Positions 25,011 to 36,860 of a stretch of DNA of 64,000 nucleotides are shown one piece after another. The stretch is taken from assembly GCA_026261815.1 (NCBI GenBank), contig JAMPIT010000884.1, positions 14,617,210 through 14,681,209 of the forward strand. Reading direction: 5' to 3'. Every line of letters starts with the position of its first letter. Position 1 is the first letter of the stretch. Source of the DNA: Monarcha castaneiventris obscurior. Lineage: Eukaryota; Chordata; Aves; Passeriformes; Monarchidae. Below the pieces are notes generated by a model, which saw only the letters and a list, made by a program, of their open reading frames with translations, made no database searches and was not told where the DNA came from. A program made the translations under genes and the position numbers.

Positions 25011-26265
25011 TTACCAAGATTATATTCACTCTTCTAAAATTAGTCTCTGAAGGATGTTGAAGTAAGGGGTGGGACATATCTACAATACAGACGTTTATGT
25101 CAGAGGCAGCTGTTTGGACTCTCCACAGGTCGAGACAGAGATATAGACTTTTTCATGACACAATTGACTGGAATCATAGATTTCAGCATCACTATGGACC
25201 AAACCACTGTTCCTGCTTGTTGTCCACAGCACGAAACTTTCAGTACCTCCAAGAAAGAGACAAGATCTGCTGCACTTTATAAGCCACCAGCCTCTCAGCC
25301 AGATTTTGCAGATGCACTTGGCTCTTCACTATGACAATTGGGTAACACCATGTAATAGTGATAATGTCTGAACTAGTTAGTTACACACGTGTGAAGAACC
25401 TGCATCTTAAAAGATAAATAAAATAGGATTCTTTACCTAGAAGATGTTGAGGATCTGGTTTTTCCTTATTTTCTGGAATATATGTACAGCCTGGTGCTCC
25501 CTTGCTATCAATACCATGTTATATGTACTGTGGAATTTAGAATGACAGCAGAATGGTTTGCATCGAGAAAATGCTAGCTGAAGTGTACTGCAGAATCTGT
25601 TTTTCTCATTGCTAGATCTCTTTAAAAGTGTCTGGGATGTATTTTTAGCCTTTTTTTTTTTCCCTCCTTCTTAAAGAGAACATATTTATTATGTAACTGG
25701 TTATTTTTTGGTTGACAAATAAGGTTTTGTCGTTTTGTAAAAATATTGAAAGGGGAGGGGAAGGGAAGGTAAACATCCAACCAATATTAGCTCTGAAGTG
25801 CTGGGTAATTGTACAGGGCCCTGGGCAAAAACAAAACATAGATGTGCAGTAGTCATAGCACATCTTGTCTTAACTTGTCTTTGTTAGTGTAAGTGAAAAG
25901 GTTAATGCTGTTCAATTCCGTCAATGCAGAATGAGGCACTGTGGCACCTCTGAAATCTGAGCTTACTCACAGTACAACTGATGTGATTCCTGAGAGAATC
26001 ACATTATTTACAAATTAGTTTAATAATACAAATGCCAATTAACCACGTGCTGGTGTATTTTATATATATATATATATATATATAAAAAAAAAAAAGACAG
26101 GAAAAAAAAAGCCCAACAGATTGCTTTTAGTATGCTTATCACAGGGTAAAGCTTTGCTGCTGTCTACCAGCAACATATGGTAAGGTCTCAGCCACCTACT
26201 AGCCATAAGGGCTTAATCCTACTAGCCAAGACAGATACCAGGGATGGATCCCTGCATGAGTTTTG
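25011..26265. other. Noncoding sequence with a (TA)n microsatellite
   Basis: No gene seen. A T-rich run is at about 25650-25662. A (TA)12 repeat lies at 26061-26084 and passes into an A run ending at 26095. A GAATCATAGATTTCAGCATC stretch at 25171-25190 faintly recalls the start of a CR1 3' end, but the following bases do not continue the match. Confidence 0.5.
26061..26095. repeat. (TA)12 microsatellite followed by A-run
   Basis: Twelve TA units followed by an uninterrupted A run. Likely length-polymorphic. Confidence 0.95.
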
Positions 26266-26405
26266 AATAGCATGCAGGCAGTTTAAAGGAATAAATCTGC
26301 CTTTAAAGCAGAATAATTAATGATGACTTAAATTCAATGCCAATTAAAAATGTCAGAGGCTGCTTCTTGACTGCCTTGCACTTTGTATAGTCAGTTAAAT
26401 TCAGA
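26266..26405. promoter_or_regulatory. CNE-like block
   Basis: Complex non-repetitive stretch with two TTTAAAG(G/C) boxes, a TAATTAAT core at 26314-26321 and a CCAATTAAAA element near 26340. It resembles AT-rich developmental enhancers. Judged by appearance only. Confidence 0.25.
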
Positions 26406-28585
26406 ACATAGTGTGTGCAAGAAAGCTGCCAAACTGTCCATGTTTGGCAGAGACCTGGCAAAGAGATGCATGGTGACACAGGTGTAAGTCAGGGAAGAAG
26501 CAGATCCTCAGTTTTTTGGGCCACAGCTTCATCAAGCAAAATGCCATCCTGCTTACCTTAAATTACCTAAACCATAAATAAAAATCTTCACAATAAAAGT
26601 GAACTAAATATCAGTCCTGACTATCTGCTATTTCCTTATTAATATCTATTTCTATTCCTTTTCATTTTTCTGTTTGTCTAACCAAATCCTTTTGACCATT
26701 CTATCCTTTAGAGCCAACATAGTAACTCTTAATAACACAGATGCATTCATCTCAGGAAATACACAGCAAACAGGGATGTAATCTCTCCTGTACACACCTC
26801 ACCTGCTAATAGGGACAGAAAACTGGGGTTTATTATTTAGAAGTCTAAAGGGCCAGGTGCAGCCAACCTGGTGCTCCCAGCGTATCAAACCATTGCAGTG
26901 CTGCTGGCTTAAACTACTGCACTTAGACATGAGTATTCATTGCTACCAGGCTCAGGGCTCAGCAAGCAAGCTCCACACCCAGGCAATTCCTTGGATCTCC
27001 CATTAGCTTCTCTGTATCTGATCTAGCTGATCCCAACAAGTGATCCTTGCGGGGCAGATGAGAGTAACAGGTCAAATGAACTCCAGTTCCACTGCTGCCG
27101 ACTCCAGAGCTGGAAGGATGGCCACAGCCACAGGCACACCTAGCTTGCATGGGATGATCGTGACACTGAATCTGCATAATGCCTCTGGCTCCATCCCAAA
27201 TCTCCCCTCTGTGCCAGCTCATGCAGGGCCGGCAGAGGATTGCTCCATGGGGCATAGACAATACAGAAGGCCACTGCTCTCCTGCTCCTGTGGTGGAACC
27301 TTCCTTAACACATCAAGAGGTCACACAGTCTCCAGACCAAAGGCTCCTGCCACCATCTATGACTAAAATTCTCTTATTCTTGTCAGCCCCACTCTGAGTT
27401 TGATTTCAGAGGATTTCCAGTTTTCAACATTTGAAAATATGAATGTGTCAGGAAACAGAGCCAAAGCTGCAGGTATCTTTCATATATTGCTAAAGATTAA
27501 AAGAGATTAAAGATTTTGTCATATACCAGCAGTAAATCTATTCTACTACCATCAGCCCCCCAAATACCATCCACTCTTTCGAGATCACTCATTTTGAGAT
27601 GACCAGCTTTGGAAGCAGGTGTCAGATTTCCAAAAACGGTTTCAAGAGGTGGAATCCTGTTAAATTTATTCAGACCAAGGGTATGTAGAATTGAGCACTT
27701 AAAACAGTGAACCCAAACAGCCCCCACCCTGATTACACACCCAAAACCTCCAGAAAGTTAATATTTTCCAAAATATATTTAATTCTACCTTTGATTCCAT
27801 TTTGCCTGTATATTATTTCAAAGCCTTTTATTAGTAGTAATTTTAGGAGTGACACTGAATTCATTTTGATAAAAAGCAAAAGGTCTAAAATACTTCCCCT
27901 TTCTTTGTCTCTCAGGAAGCAAAAATTTCTTCCACAACAATGGCCCACAGCCTTTTATTTTGGTGCTCTCTCTTTACCTTTCCCTGGTCAGAGTAAGTCT
28001 TTGATATGACTGGAACACACCCTTGCAGACAGACATAAATTTCTCTTGGGACTGTTATACGTCTCCCTACTCCAGGAAAGAAAAGGATCCAATCCACTAG
28101 GGAAGGACCTGCCATATCCATAATAACCAGGAGCCAAATTCTTATCATCATTTGTATGAGTAGGCAGATAAACCAGTGAGACTGATATTCATGGACACAG
28201 GTGTTCATAGAAACAGACCTGGCCTCTTCATCATTTGTACATACTAAGAGGAAAACAGAAGAAATACATGATCCCATAACAACAGAAAAGTATTGGTATT
28301 TGTGTTCGACACCAAAACAAAAATCCAAGTTAACTGATGCACCAGAAAACTGGAACATGCCAGGAGCACCTTTCAGACTTGCACCTTCCTTGCTCAGAGA
28401 AGAGATCTGTCCTCCTGTTTGCTATTGATGCCTCTCTAAAACAGCTTTAATTTCTCTTGCTAGTTAATACATGTCACAGCACTTGACAACACTCATGATC
28501 TGTACTAATCAAAGCCTCGGTAGCTGCTACAGCCTGAGCAGGAGTATAATCCTTAAGATTCAGTCCCCACCAAAAGGAAAAAAAA
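26406..28585. other. Unique noncoding sequence, no gene seen
   Basis: No repeat recognised. A 148-codon minus frame at 27912-28358 has no recognisable domain and overlaps frames on the other strand. Confidence 0.5.
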
Positions 28586-28589
28586 AATA

Positions 28590-28995
28590 TGGCGGTAGTT
28601 TGCCTGACAACAGGGTAAACAGATTATTGTGTTATTGCTGGCTGATTGCCGGAGTTATTTTGGAGCTCCATAATTCGTTTAAAGAGATTTTTGACATTTA
28701 TGAAATGACTTCTATAATCAACTGACAGTGCAATATCCTATAATTGTTCAATTAAAAATGACTACTAGTGCATTCATTTATTAGTAGAATCAGATAATTG
28801 TCTTGCCACTAAAGAGTACTTCACACTTTGCGCATCAAATGAAAATGTTTGAGTATAAATCTGTGGCACAGCAGCTAAAATCCTAGGGATTTTTCAAGTG
28901 AAGGTGTAATTATTACAGGCCTCTGAAGTAAATATGGTTTCATGTGATAATCTTTAAATGGATTGCCTGTGTCTTACAAGACACACTCCTGCATA
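28590..28995. promoter_or_regulatory. CNE-like block
   Basis: About 400 bases of complex sequence without simple repeats. It contains TAATTG at 28741-28746 and an opposed CAATTA at 28749-28754, only 2 nt apart. Several CATTTATTAG and TAATTATTAC-type elements follow. The close inverted pair of homeodomain cores suits a dimeric site. Conservation not tested. Confidence 0.3.
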
Positions 28996-29695
28996 AACTG
29001 TCACATCTGGCAGGGATGGACATGAGCAGGTTTTCAGCAGCAGGTGAGACTCCTGCGATTTAAAACAGGGTCAGCTTAAAAATTGGCATCTCAATCACAG
29101 AGCTGATCCTCCTCCCCTTCACCCCTCCTGTTCCTGGGAGGGCACTGTTCCACTGGAGGAAGGCAGCAGGGAGTGGGTGCACGGGTACAATAGTTTTGCA
29201 TGAGAAATTGAACTGGAATATAAACCCATAAACTACATCACCTCAGTCACATATGCACACCCATACCCTGTGCTCCTGGGAGGCAATCAACATCTTGATG
29301 GAATATCTGGTGATTTTTAGATATATTTGAAGTCTGCTTGAGGTCAGTGAGTGCCTTGAAACAATTTTAGAATAGAGACTTTCTCCTTTAAAATTGAACA
29401 TTTTAACTCACATTATCCAAATTATCTGCTAAGCAAAATCACAGATCAATTTTTCATTAAATAAGAAAAAAATTTAGTACATCAAGTAGGTAGAGATCAT
29501 ATGGAAAACTGTGTAAGCAAATCACAGAAAGGCAAGAAACAGCAGCAACCCCTTCACAAATATAATGATTTTTTTTTTAATTATCTCTCTGTTTCTAACG
29601 ACAACCTTCCAGAATCCTTGGCTAAAACTCACAATTTATATTCAGATAATAATAATTAAAGAATCAAGTGCAGAGTCACCAGATGGAAGATAATA
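28996..29695. other. Unique noncoding sequence, no gene seen
   Basis: No gene or repeat recognised; a short T run lies near 29570-29578. Confidence 0.5.
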
Positions 29696-31700
29696 CTTAA
29701 TTTGTGGCTGCTACAGTATACTATTTAGTAATGTCATTTCAGAGTCTCAGCTGAGCTTAAGCCCTGTTCTCGTCTTCCATCCCTCCCCCACCACACGCCA
29801 GTTTGATAACAGAACATACCGCTCCTTCACCTTGCACTTGAGCTTTTCTGTATTGCCATTACACCCATGATCTTCAAATGCTTTAATGAACCAATAATTA
29901 ACGAGTTATTTCTTGTGCCGTGGCTGCGCCAAGTGTTACTTTCTCTGTGCTATGCACGGAGAAAGCTATAAAGTGGGGAATTACTGCCAAATTTTTCGCT
30001 AGCAGTCCCAGGATTAGGGGGAGGGTAGCTGGCTCCCATCTAGAGAGCGTCAGTGGGGGAGCATCTGGAGAGCACCTCATTTTCCAGCACAGCACCAATT
30101 AAAACCAAAGCGGGGATGTGGCAGAAGCCAGGCTTCAGCCAGGCACCCCCCTCCCAACCAGCAGCCTGGGGCTCACTGGGCACACCAGAGCCCTGTGGCA
30201 CAGCCCAGCCAGCCCTAGCTCTCCCCTTGCGCACTCTGATCACAAACCCATCCTTCCTCCTACTTAGGGGGAGAAAAATTAAAATCCATGTGTCCTCATA
30301 TCAGATCAGCTCCCCACAAAGCTTTGCAAATGACCCACCAAGGATAGGCTGCTTCATCAACAGCATTTTTCTCCTCATTTTATCCCCCATACACCTTTTT
30401 TGTTGTTGTTTGTTGTTGTTTCAAACCCATTTTTCTGCGTGTTGTATGGATTTTAGAAAGACTTTTGATAAAGACGGTCCTGGCAGCTGGGTGATAAATA
30501 TTATTTTCTTAACCTGCCTAGCTTTGTCAGCCACCTGCAACTGCAGCCTGCCACGCGTTGGAAGCAGCTCATTAACTTTCCCACAGCTTCCCAGGAGTTT
30601 TTCCTTGTTTTCTTTCACCTTGGGTGTGTGCTGCCTTCTCCGTGAACAGTTAACTACGGGAGCAGGCCGAGCGGGCTTTGGCACCGCGAGCGTAGCACGC
30701 TTCAGGCAGCCTCCCTGCTAAGGCTCAAAATCTCTCTTAAACACATTAAGCAGCCCATTTTGGATTGATAGTGCAGTAATTATTCTGCTTCACCCTAAAA
30801 ACCATCCTGGGGTAATTGGCGCAGAGGAAAATTACCCAGAGTCCTCTGCCACCTGGTAGTTAAGGAACGAATCCAGGGAAAGATAAGTGAAGCAGGGAAA
30901 AAATCGGCACTTATTTGATTTTAATCTCACCACTTTGCAAGCATTTAAATTGCCTTAATCAGGTGGCTGGCTCCCAGCCTAGCTGGTAATCTGTTATCAA
31001 ATTTGAAACTAGATTTTTTAAAATGTCAGTGTAGGCTGAGAATTGAAGTCTATTAACAGTTATGAGCCTCCCTCCTAAACTTCCATAATCTATGTATTAA
31101 TGATCCCTTTTACAAAGCTGTCAAATATTACTTTATTATAACTATATATTAGCAACGTCAGTGTAAAAGCAGGATTTAATTATTTATTTTTAAAGATAGG
31201 GGGGAAAAAAGCCAAACCCCATACACACACACAATGCTGACATTCTTAACACTGAAACCCGATTTTTCCGAGGCAATAACTTGAGTGTATGGAATAACCT
31301 TGATAAATGTAATTGAATTTTTCTCTGATAAGATTAACTAGTGGTAATTGTGAATGGGGAAGGTCTGACCCACTACAAATGAGATGTATGACGAGCTGAA
31401 AATAATCAATTTTTTTTTTCTCTTTCTCCCCTCCCTGCTCCCCTCACCTCCCAAAAAGGAAAAAAAAACCCTGAAATAGTAATTTTGGGCCTGGCAGGAT
31501 GAAGCATTTATGTCTGAAATGTTTTTGTATGTGCTGATTATCTGCTATCTTCTCAGTGTGTCTAATTGTGCTGAGCTCAGTTTAAAATGAGATCAACACA
31601 TTTAAACCCCAGAAGGCTTAATTAAGGGAGGGACTTAATGCTTTACAAAAAAGGGGAATTTACGTCTTTTGAGAAATGTAGTATAAATTCTACCTTCAAC
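29696..31700. promoter_or_regulatory. Cluster of CNE-like blocks (largest candidate regulatory region)
   Basis: About 2 kb of complex sequence. The first part (29.9-30.7 kb) is relatively GC- and CpG-rich for the window. The second part (30.75-31.68 kb) is AT-rich with many homeodomain cores: TAATTG near 30814, at 31310-31315 and at 31345-31350, and a TTAATTAA palindrome at 31618-31625. A perfect 10-bp palindrome CTGAGCTCAG lies at 31571-31580. GATA-type TTATC and GATAA elements and an AATCAGGTGGC E-box-containing stretch near 30957 are also present. The longest open frame of the window (30053-30721, plus, 222 codons) lies in the GC-rich part. It begins at GTG, has no recognisable domain and is probably a by-product of composition. 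Confidence 0.35.
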
Positions 31701-34700
31701 TTCCCTGACTAGAGTATTCCAAAATTTTGTAGTTTATTAAATTGCTTTTAAAAACAAACACAAAAGACAAAACTTTAGAACTTATAATTGCTGCTGGTGG
31801 TTGAGAGCTGTGATTTTTTTTTTTTTCATGCTTACTACATCTTGCTTTTTTTCTTTCCATGTGCTCTTATTTCAAGCTGTCCTGACAAAGCAGGCAGAAA
31901 TGCAATATACAAACCAGGCTTCAGAACGCCAGCTTTGGAACTCCTCAGCTGCACACAGCAGCTCTGTGCTTCTCAGAGTTGAAGGCTGCATGGAAAAACA
32001 CACATGCAAATTCAGACAAAGCACTCCCCTACCTGGCATTTGCTTCTATTAAGCAGACAAACTATTGCTGTGCAAATTAAAAAAGGGTGGGGGGAAGGAT
32101 TAATTCTTTTTAGTTATGTGATAAAAGTCAGTCAAGTATTCTTTGAAAATAATGCCACAGTTCATTTTTTTTCTTCCTCCCTCATTATCCTATAACTCTG
32201 ACCATTGAACTTTAGTGCTGTAGATCAGGCTAAAACACCACTGACAACTGTGTATTCATATTCTCTTCATTGAATCCTGTGTAGGTTCTGTGAAAGACTC
32301 TTCAGAAACATAAAATCTACCAACAATGAAATTAATCACAAAGTACAAAAGAAAAGCAGCTGGCATGCAACTACTGAATAATGCAAAATGTGCAGATTTA
32401 AATTACATGTCACCGTTAATGTATACAATATATCTATATCTACACACACACACAGTTGTGCTATAATCAGTAAATAATTTTTCACTGTCTACAAAATAAG
32501 TATTTTAATTCACAAATAGTATATACTGAAATTGCATCAAAATTAAATACAGGAGGAGTTCATCATGATTAATGTTGCTGCAGTAAACACCAGAAGGAAT
32601 TAAACTCAATAGGAAATGGTTGCAATTTAAAACTATAGTTAAAAAAAAAAAACCTTTATATGGGAGAAAGTTTTAAGTGAAACCAGTAAAATCTGTGTCG
32701 ATATCTCTGCATATTCTTTCTCTAATTAGTCAACAGGATCAAATAGAACAAGGAAAGAAAGTTGTTTGCTTCATTTATGTGCTCATTAGAGCATGGATTA
32801 TTTATAAAGGAATTACCTGTAAAACTATAGGAGAAAATCACTGGTGAAGCCACTATAGTCATGCAGCATTGTGGGGAAATTATAGCCCTGGAGACTATAT
32901 AAAACTTAAAAAACTAAAATATATATATATATATATATATTTAAAAAATTAAATAGAAAACAGAAGTCCATAGCTACTTGCCTTGAATTCTGAACTTTGC
33001 TAGTTCCGAGTTGCACATCCTTGAGAGCAAACAAGAACCCAGTGTACTTTATCTCTCAGCTTTTGACAACCTTTATTATTTAGTTTATCTGCTATTCATA
33101 GCGAGATGTAAACATCTTACTTCCCAGTGTGATCCTCATATCAACAGTGGGTCAGTTTAAAATATTGGGAATCAATATGTTATAAAACATCAGCCAGTAC
33201 TAAAATGACAGAGGTAGAGCAAATTCATTGAATGTCAAATAAAAAAATAAACAAACAGACAGATAAAAAAATGTAGCAAGATCATAAATAAAAGGACAAG
33301 GAATTAGAAATATATTTTTCTAAAACAATGACTTGACAGGGAAGATGCCCCTACACTAGATACTAAGCCACTCAGAGCAGGGAAGATGACGATTTTCTTG
33401 TAGGTGCAATGAAAATAAGGACTTTAATCTCTTAATTTAATGGAAAATTTATATGGTAATAGAGCTCGTTACTTTTGCTGCAGTGGTGAGAGTGAATAAC
33501 ATGGATGGAGAAAACCTGGTTCAGATTCTGCTCATTGTTTAAATTTTTTGGACTGGATGTTTCAGGCTGATGGTAGAGGTGGAGGACAGCATTCCCAGCT
33601 TAGGCAAACAGGCATCCTGGACATCCTGCAAAACAAGCAAATGAACCAGGCCTCCTGCTGTTCTTCCCCTTTCCCAGATCTTGTTCTGGCCAATGATAAG
33701 TCTATAAGCAGAACTAGTCTAAAAAAATATTTTTTTGGCAGAACCATTTTCCAACTCAGAAAAAAAATTTTTTCTTACACAATTTTGCAGGAAAATACTA
33801 CTTTAATTTGTTCTCAAAGCTAGAGAAATCCATACTGGTCCTTTCAAATCTGAGGTTATTCTTTTCAGAGATATAGCAATTTTTTTATATATATAATAAT
33901 TTTGATTATTTGAGAATTTCACATTATGCCATTTTATCAACAGATATTTAATGGAATTCTAAGAGATAAATATATTTACATGTTTTACCTTGTGGGGCAA
34001 CATTTTGCCATGAGCAAAATGAACTGATCAGAAATTAACCACATTAAATTATGGACAACAATTTTACATTTTTAAAAACTTATTTCAGAAGACTTGTTTT
34101 TTGAAGGTTTTTTTTTTTTTTTGCTAAAAATCTGAAATGTAGAAGTTTCTTATCAAACATGAATCTTTTTTCTAACCAACCATACATATGTTTTCCTCAT
34201 TCTCAAATAACTTTCAATTTTCAAAACAGAGCTAAAATAAACTAAACAAGAAATGGATATTGAGGCTTAAAAAAAGAGGGGGATTTACATAAAGGAGGAG
34301 GATGAAGAGAGAAGGAAGGATGAAAAGGGAAGAACTGGAATTCAGAGGTTTGGGTCAGAACTTTGTCTACCTTACAGAGTATAAAACATCATTTCTGGTG
34401 GCCTTCCCTACGTGTGAGCCTTATTGCCTCTACAGAACAGCACTGGTCCAATAATTCATTATATCAAAGCAGAATAAAATACACCAAGGTGGGAACTCAT
34501 CTCCCTTATTCCTGCAGCCCCTATGAAATGTTTGTCTCTGCATCACTTGATTTACCTTAAACACTTAATTATGACTTATTATAATGTTTCAATAATTTTG
34601 GTTGCTTTGGTTTGTGAAAATTTTCTTTCACATAAGGATAACATTCTGGTTGGCAATTTGAAATGAGAAGTTTCTTTTTTTAAATTAGAAAAAGAAACTT

Positions 34701-36600
34701 CGCAGCAAAAGAATTTACTTTCTGAAAAGAAACTTAGTATCAAAAGAATTAAAGTTCCTCCAGACCATGCTGCTTCTTCTCCCAAATTTCATGGCTCAGT
34801 TTGTCAGATTCAATTCAAATTTGCAAATAGAAGTACATTATACAATTTCCTTCTCTATAATGTTGTTTCCAGCCAGACTGACAAAGATGGTACAAGAAGT
34901 ACAGATCATCCTTTACTGGAATTGATCTCCCACACCTCCTCTCTCATTTCTTTTGGGGGAAGCCTGCAGAAAACAGCAGCTCATTAATTGCCTCGTCTTG
35001 GAGCCCTCTTTATTTGGTTTCTTCCTTCTTCTATCACCTAATGCAACACTTTTTCCTCCCCACAGAAGTGTTTGCCAAATCTCAGCCAGTGCTCTCGTGG
35101 GCAGTAAGGTGTAGCCTGCAAAGAAAAATTCACACAAGTCAAGGGTGGGACCCAAGCTTTTTTCACAAGGTCTTCAGCCCTGTTTTCTGTGTTCTCTTGC
35201 CTGGTTTCAGGGCCATGGAGGCCTTCTGGTTCTGGCCTTCACCCACCCCTTCCTCCAGCCCATGAAGCAAAGAACCTGCTTTTGCCTGCTTATCTGATCC
35301 CCACCTGCCCTGCAGTGCTGCAGAATGGAGGATGTGATCTCACTCACTCTGCGCCACAGAATCAGCCAGGAAGACTCTTTTGTTCCTTGTGTTGGAGTAG
35401 ACCTGTTCTTTCTGGTTTGATTCCTTCTCTCATTACCTCTGACAGTTTTGGATTTGGGCTGTTTCCAGAGGAGGAGATGGGGGGTTGAAGACAGGGAGTC
35501 TGTTTACAGCATGTTGAGTCAAACTCTGCAATGTGATTATAGTCCTAAGTTTTTATAGCATGCCCACTGTGCGTAGAAGTCCTCCATCTCATTTATTGCC
35601 AGTTTTAGTATGGCATCTTTTCCACACAGGAGATCTAAACCTGATACCAACCAGCTTCTAATCACACAAACACAAAACAAAGCTCAAGTTCTGGCGCTTT
35701 TCCTCATTCAAATATTTTTTTAAGAGATTTTTGAAAATAGCAGTAAACACCAATGGGGTAAAATAGTAAGTTCTTTAAATTTCACTTGAAAAGAGATGGT
35801 ACTTGCTAGCCTCTGAGGAGCCACACTGTTTGAGATGTTGGATCCTGCTTTGGTTTGACCTGACAAGCCACAGATTGCAAAGCAGCAGCTCCACCACTTG
35901 AAATAGAGAAGAATCGTTGAGATACAAAACTGATAAAAGTGAGATCACCTTTCAGTTTTCCTGACACTAGAGGGCAAGCCCATTTTAGGTAACACTACAT
36001 TGGATGAGGAATCTTAAAATATGTTTCCTTAATAGCAAGTAAACTGTGCCAACTCTCAGTCACTTGTGTCTCCTCACGGACTTCTCTGTCTTCCAAGGAA
36101 GAACAACTCTGCTCAAGCTGCTGGAACTAAGAGGGCCAAAGACAGCAGTCATCAAACCCTGGACCTTAAGTAAAACTCTCAGCTCCCACAAGGAAGGTTC
36201 TGATATTAATGATGGATAACAATCTGCTGCAATCTTAAGGACATTTCCCTTATCTTTACAGATTTTTTGTTTTATTTTCACCACCCTAGACTTCTAGTGC
36301 TTATTGTAAGAATATTGATTGCCCAGTGGTCAGCAAGACAGATACAGGATGGAGAGAGAGATGTGAAAAATGCTTGAGGAAATACTTCGCCTCAAATTAG
36401 CACCTCATCTCACCATTTTTACCCACTAATACGAAATGAAAGAAAAGCCTTGTTTAACTCATGTCTCTCACTGCTTTGCAGGCTCCTCCATGGCACCTTC
36501 CTCTTTACTGAAAAATCCGACACCACAGCTCATTAAGCCAGACTTTGAAAGATAAGAAAGCTTATAGACTCCTTCACTTCTCTGAGGTTAACATTACTTT
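31701..36600. other. Unique noncoding sequence with simple repeats
   Basis: Contains a perfect octamer ATGCAAAT at 32004-32011, an (AT)11 repeat at 32919-32940, a T15 run at 34108-34122 and a purine-rich stretch at about 34268-34340. The parts 32700-32900 and 33350-33490 look compositionally complex and might be conserved. A textbook-looking splice acceptor ends at 35210, followed by a Kozak-like CCATGG, but the frame closes after 17 codons and no good donor follows. No gene called. Confidence 0.5.
32919..32940. repeat. (AT)11 microsatellite
   Basis: Eleven uninterrupted AT units in A/T-only flanks. Confidence 0.95.
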
Positions 36601-36604
36601 AATA

Positions 36605-36760
36605 GAAGACAATGGTCTTGTGGTTAAGCCACAAACCTGGTGTCAGGGGACCTTGGTTACAATCCATTACACACACAGACTGTGGAAAGCCATATTACTT
36701 ATCTTGCCTTAACTACATCTTAAAGAAGGCCAAATAAGTTTGCTTTTCCCCTGGATGAGG
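36605..36760 (+). repeat. MIR-like SINE with tRNA-derived head
   Basis: The 5' part has an A-box-like TGGTTAAGCCA at about 36620-36630 and a B-box-like GGTTACAATCC at about 36654-36664. The sequence between them (AAACCTGGTGTCAGGGGACC) follows the MIR head order 'tggttaagagc...ctggagtcagac...ggttcgaatcc'. Downstream, a TTACTTATCTTGCCTTAAC stretch stands where MIR has 'ttacttaacctctct'. This is the only copy in the window that keeps the tRNA-derived end. The RNA polymerase III promoter boxes are degraded and the element is almost certainly silent. It lies about 70 bp upstream of a perfect inverted repeat. Confidence 0.6.
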
Positions 36761-36830
36761 CAAGGCTAATCAAGGCACAAAATGGATGCTGTGCTTCCTG
36801 CAAGGACAGCCTCCTAGGGATAATTTATTT

Positions 36831-36858
36831 TATTCACCTTTGGCACCAAAGGTGAATA
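36831..36858. repeat. Perfect 28-nt inverted repeat
   Basis: TATTCACCTTTGG at 36831-36843 is the exact reverse complement of CCAAAGGTGAATA at 36846-36858, with only CA between. Thirteen-base arms of mixed composition are unlikely to arise by chance at a given place. Each arm carries CACCTTTG/CAAAGGTG, which overlaps a ZEB-type CACCT core and a TCF/LEF-like CTTTG core. The 2-nt spacer is too short for an RNA hairpin loop without opening the innermost pairs, but the DNA could form a cruciform or a dimeric protein site. Confidence 0.9.
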
Positions 36859-36860
36859 CA

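Noticed and set aside
25165..25215. GAATCATAGA stretch resembling a CR1 3' end
   Set aside because: The match stops after the first few bases; the following blocks expected in CR1 are absent.
30053..30721. Longest open frame, 222 codons, plus strand
   Set aside because: It starts at GTG, has no recognisable domain, lies in a GC-rich, stop-poor part of the window and has no splice or promoter context that fits a coding exon.
35160..35265. Strong acceptor-like site followed by a Kozak-like ATG
   Set aside because: The frame closes after 17 codons and no good donor follows, so an exon cannot be supported.
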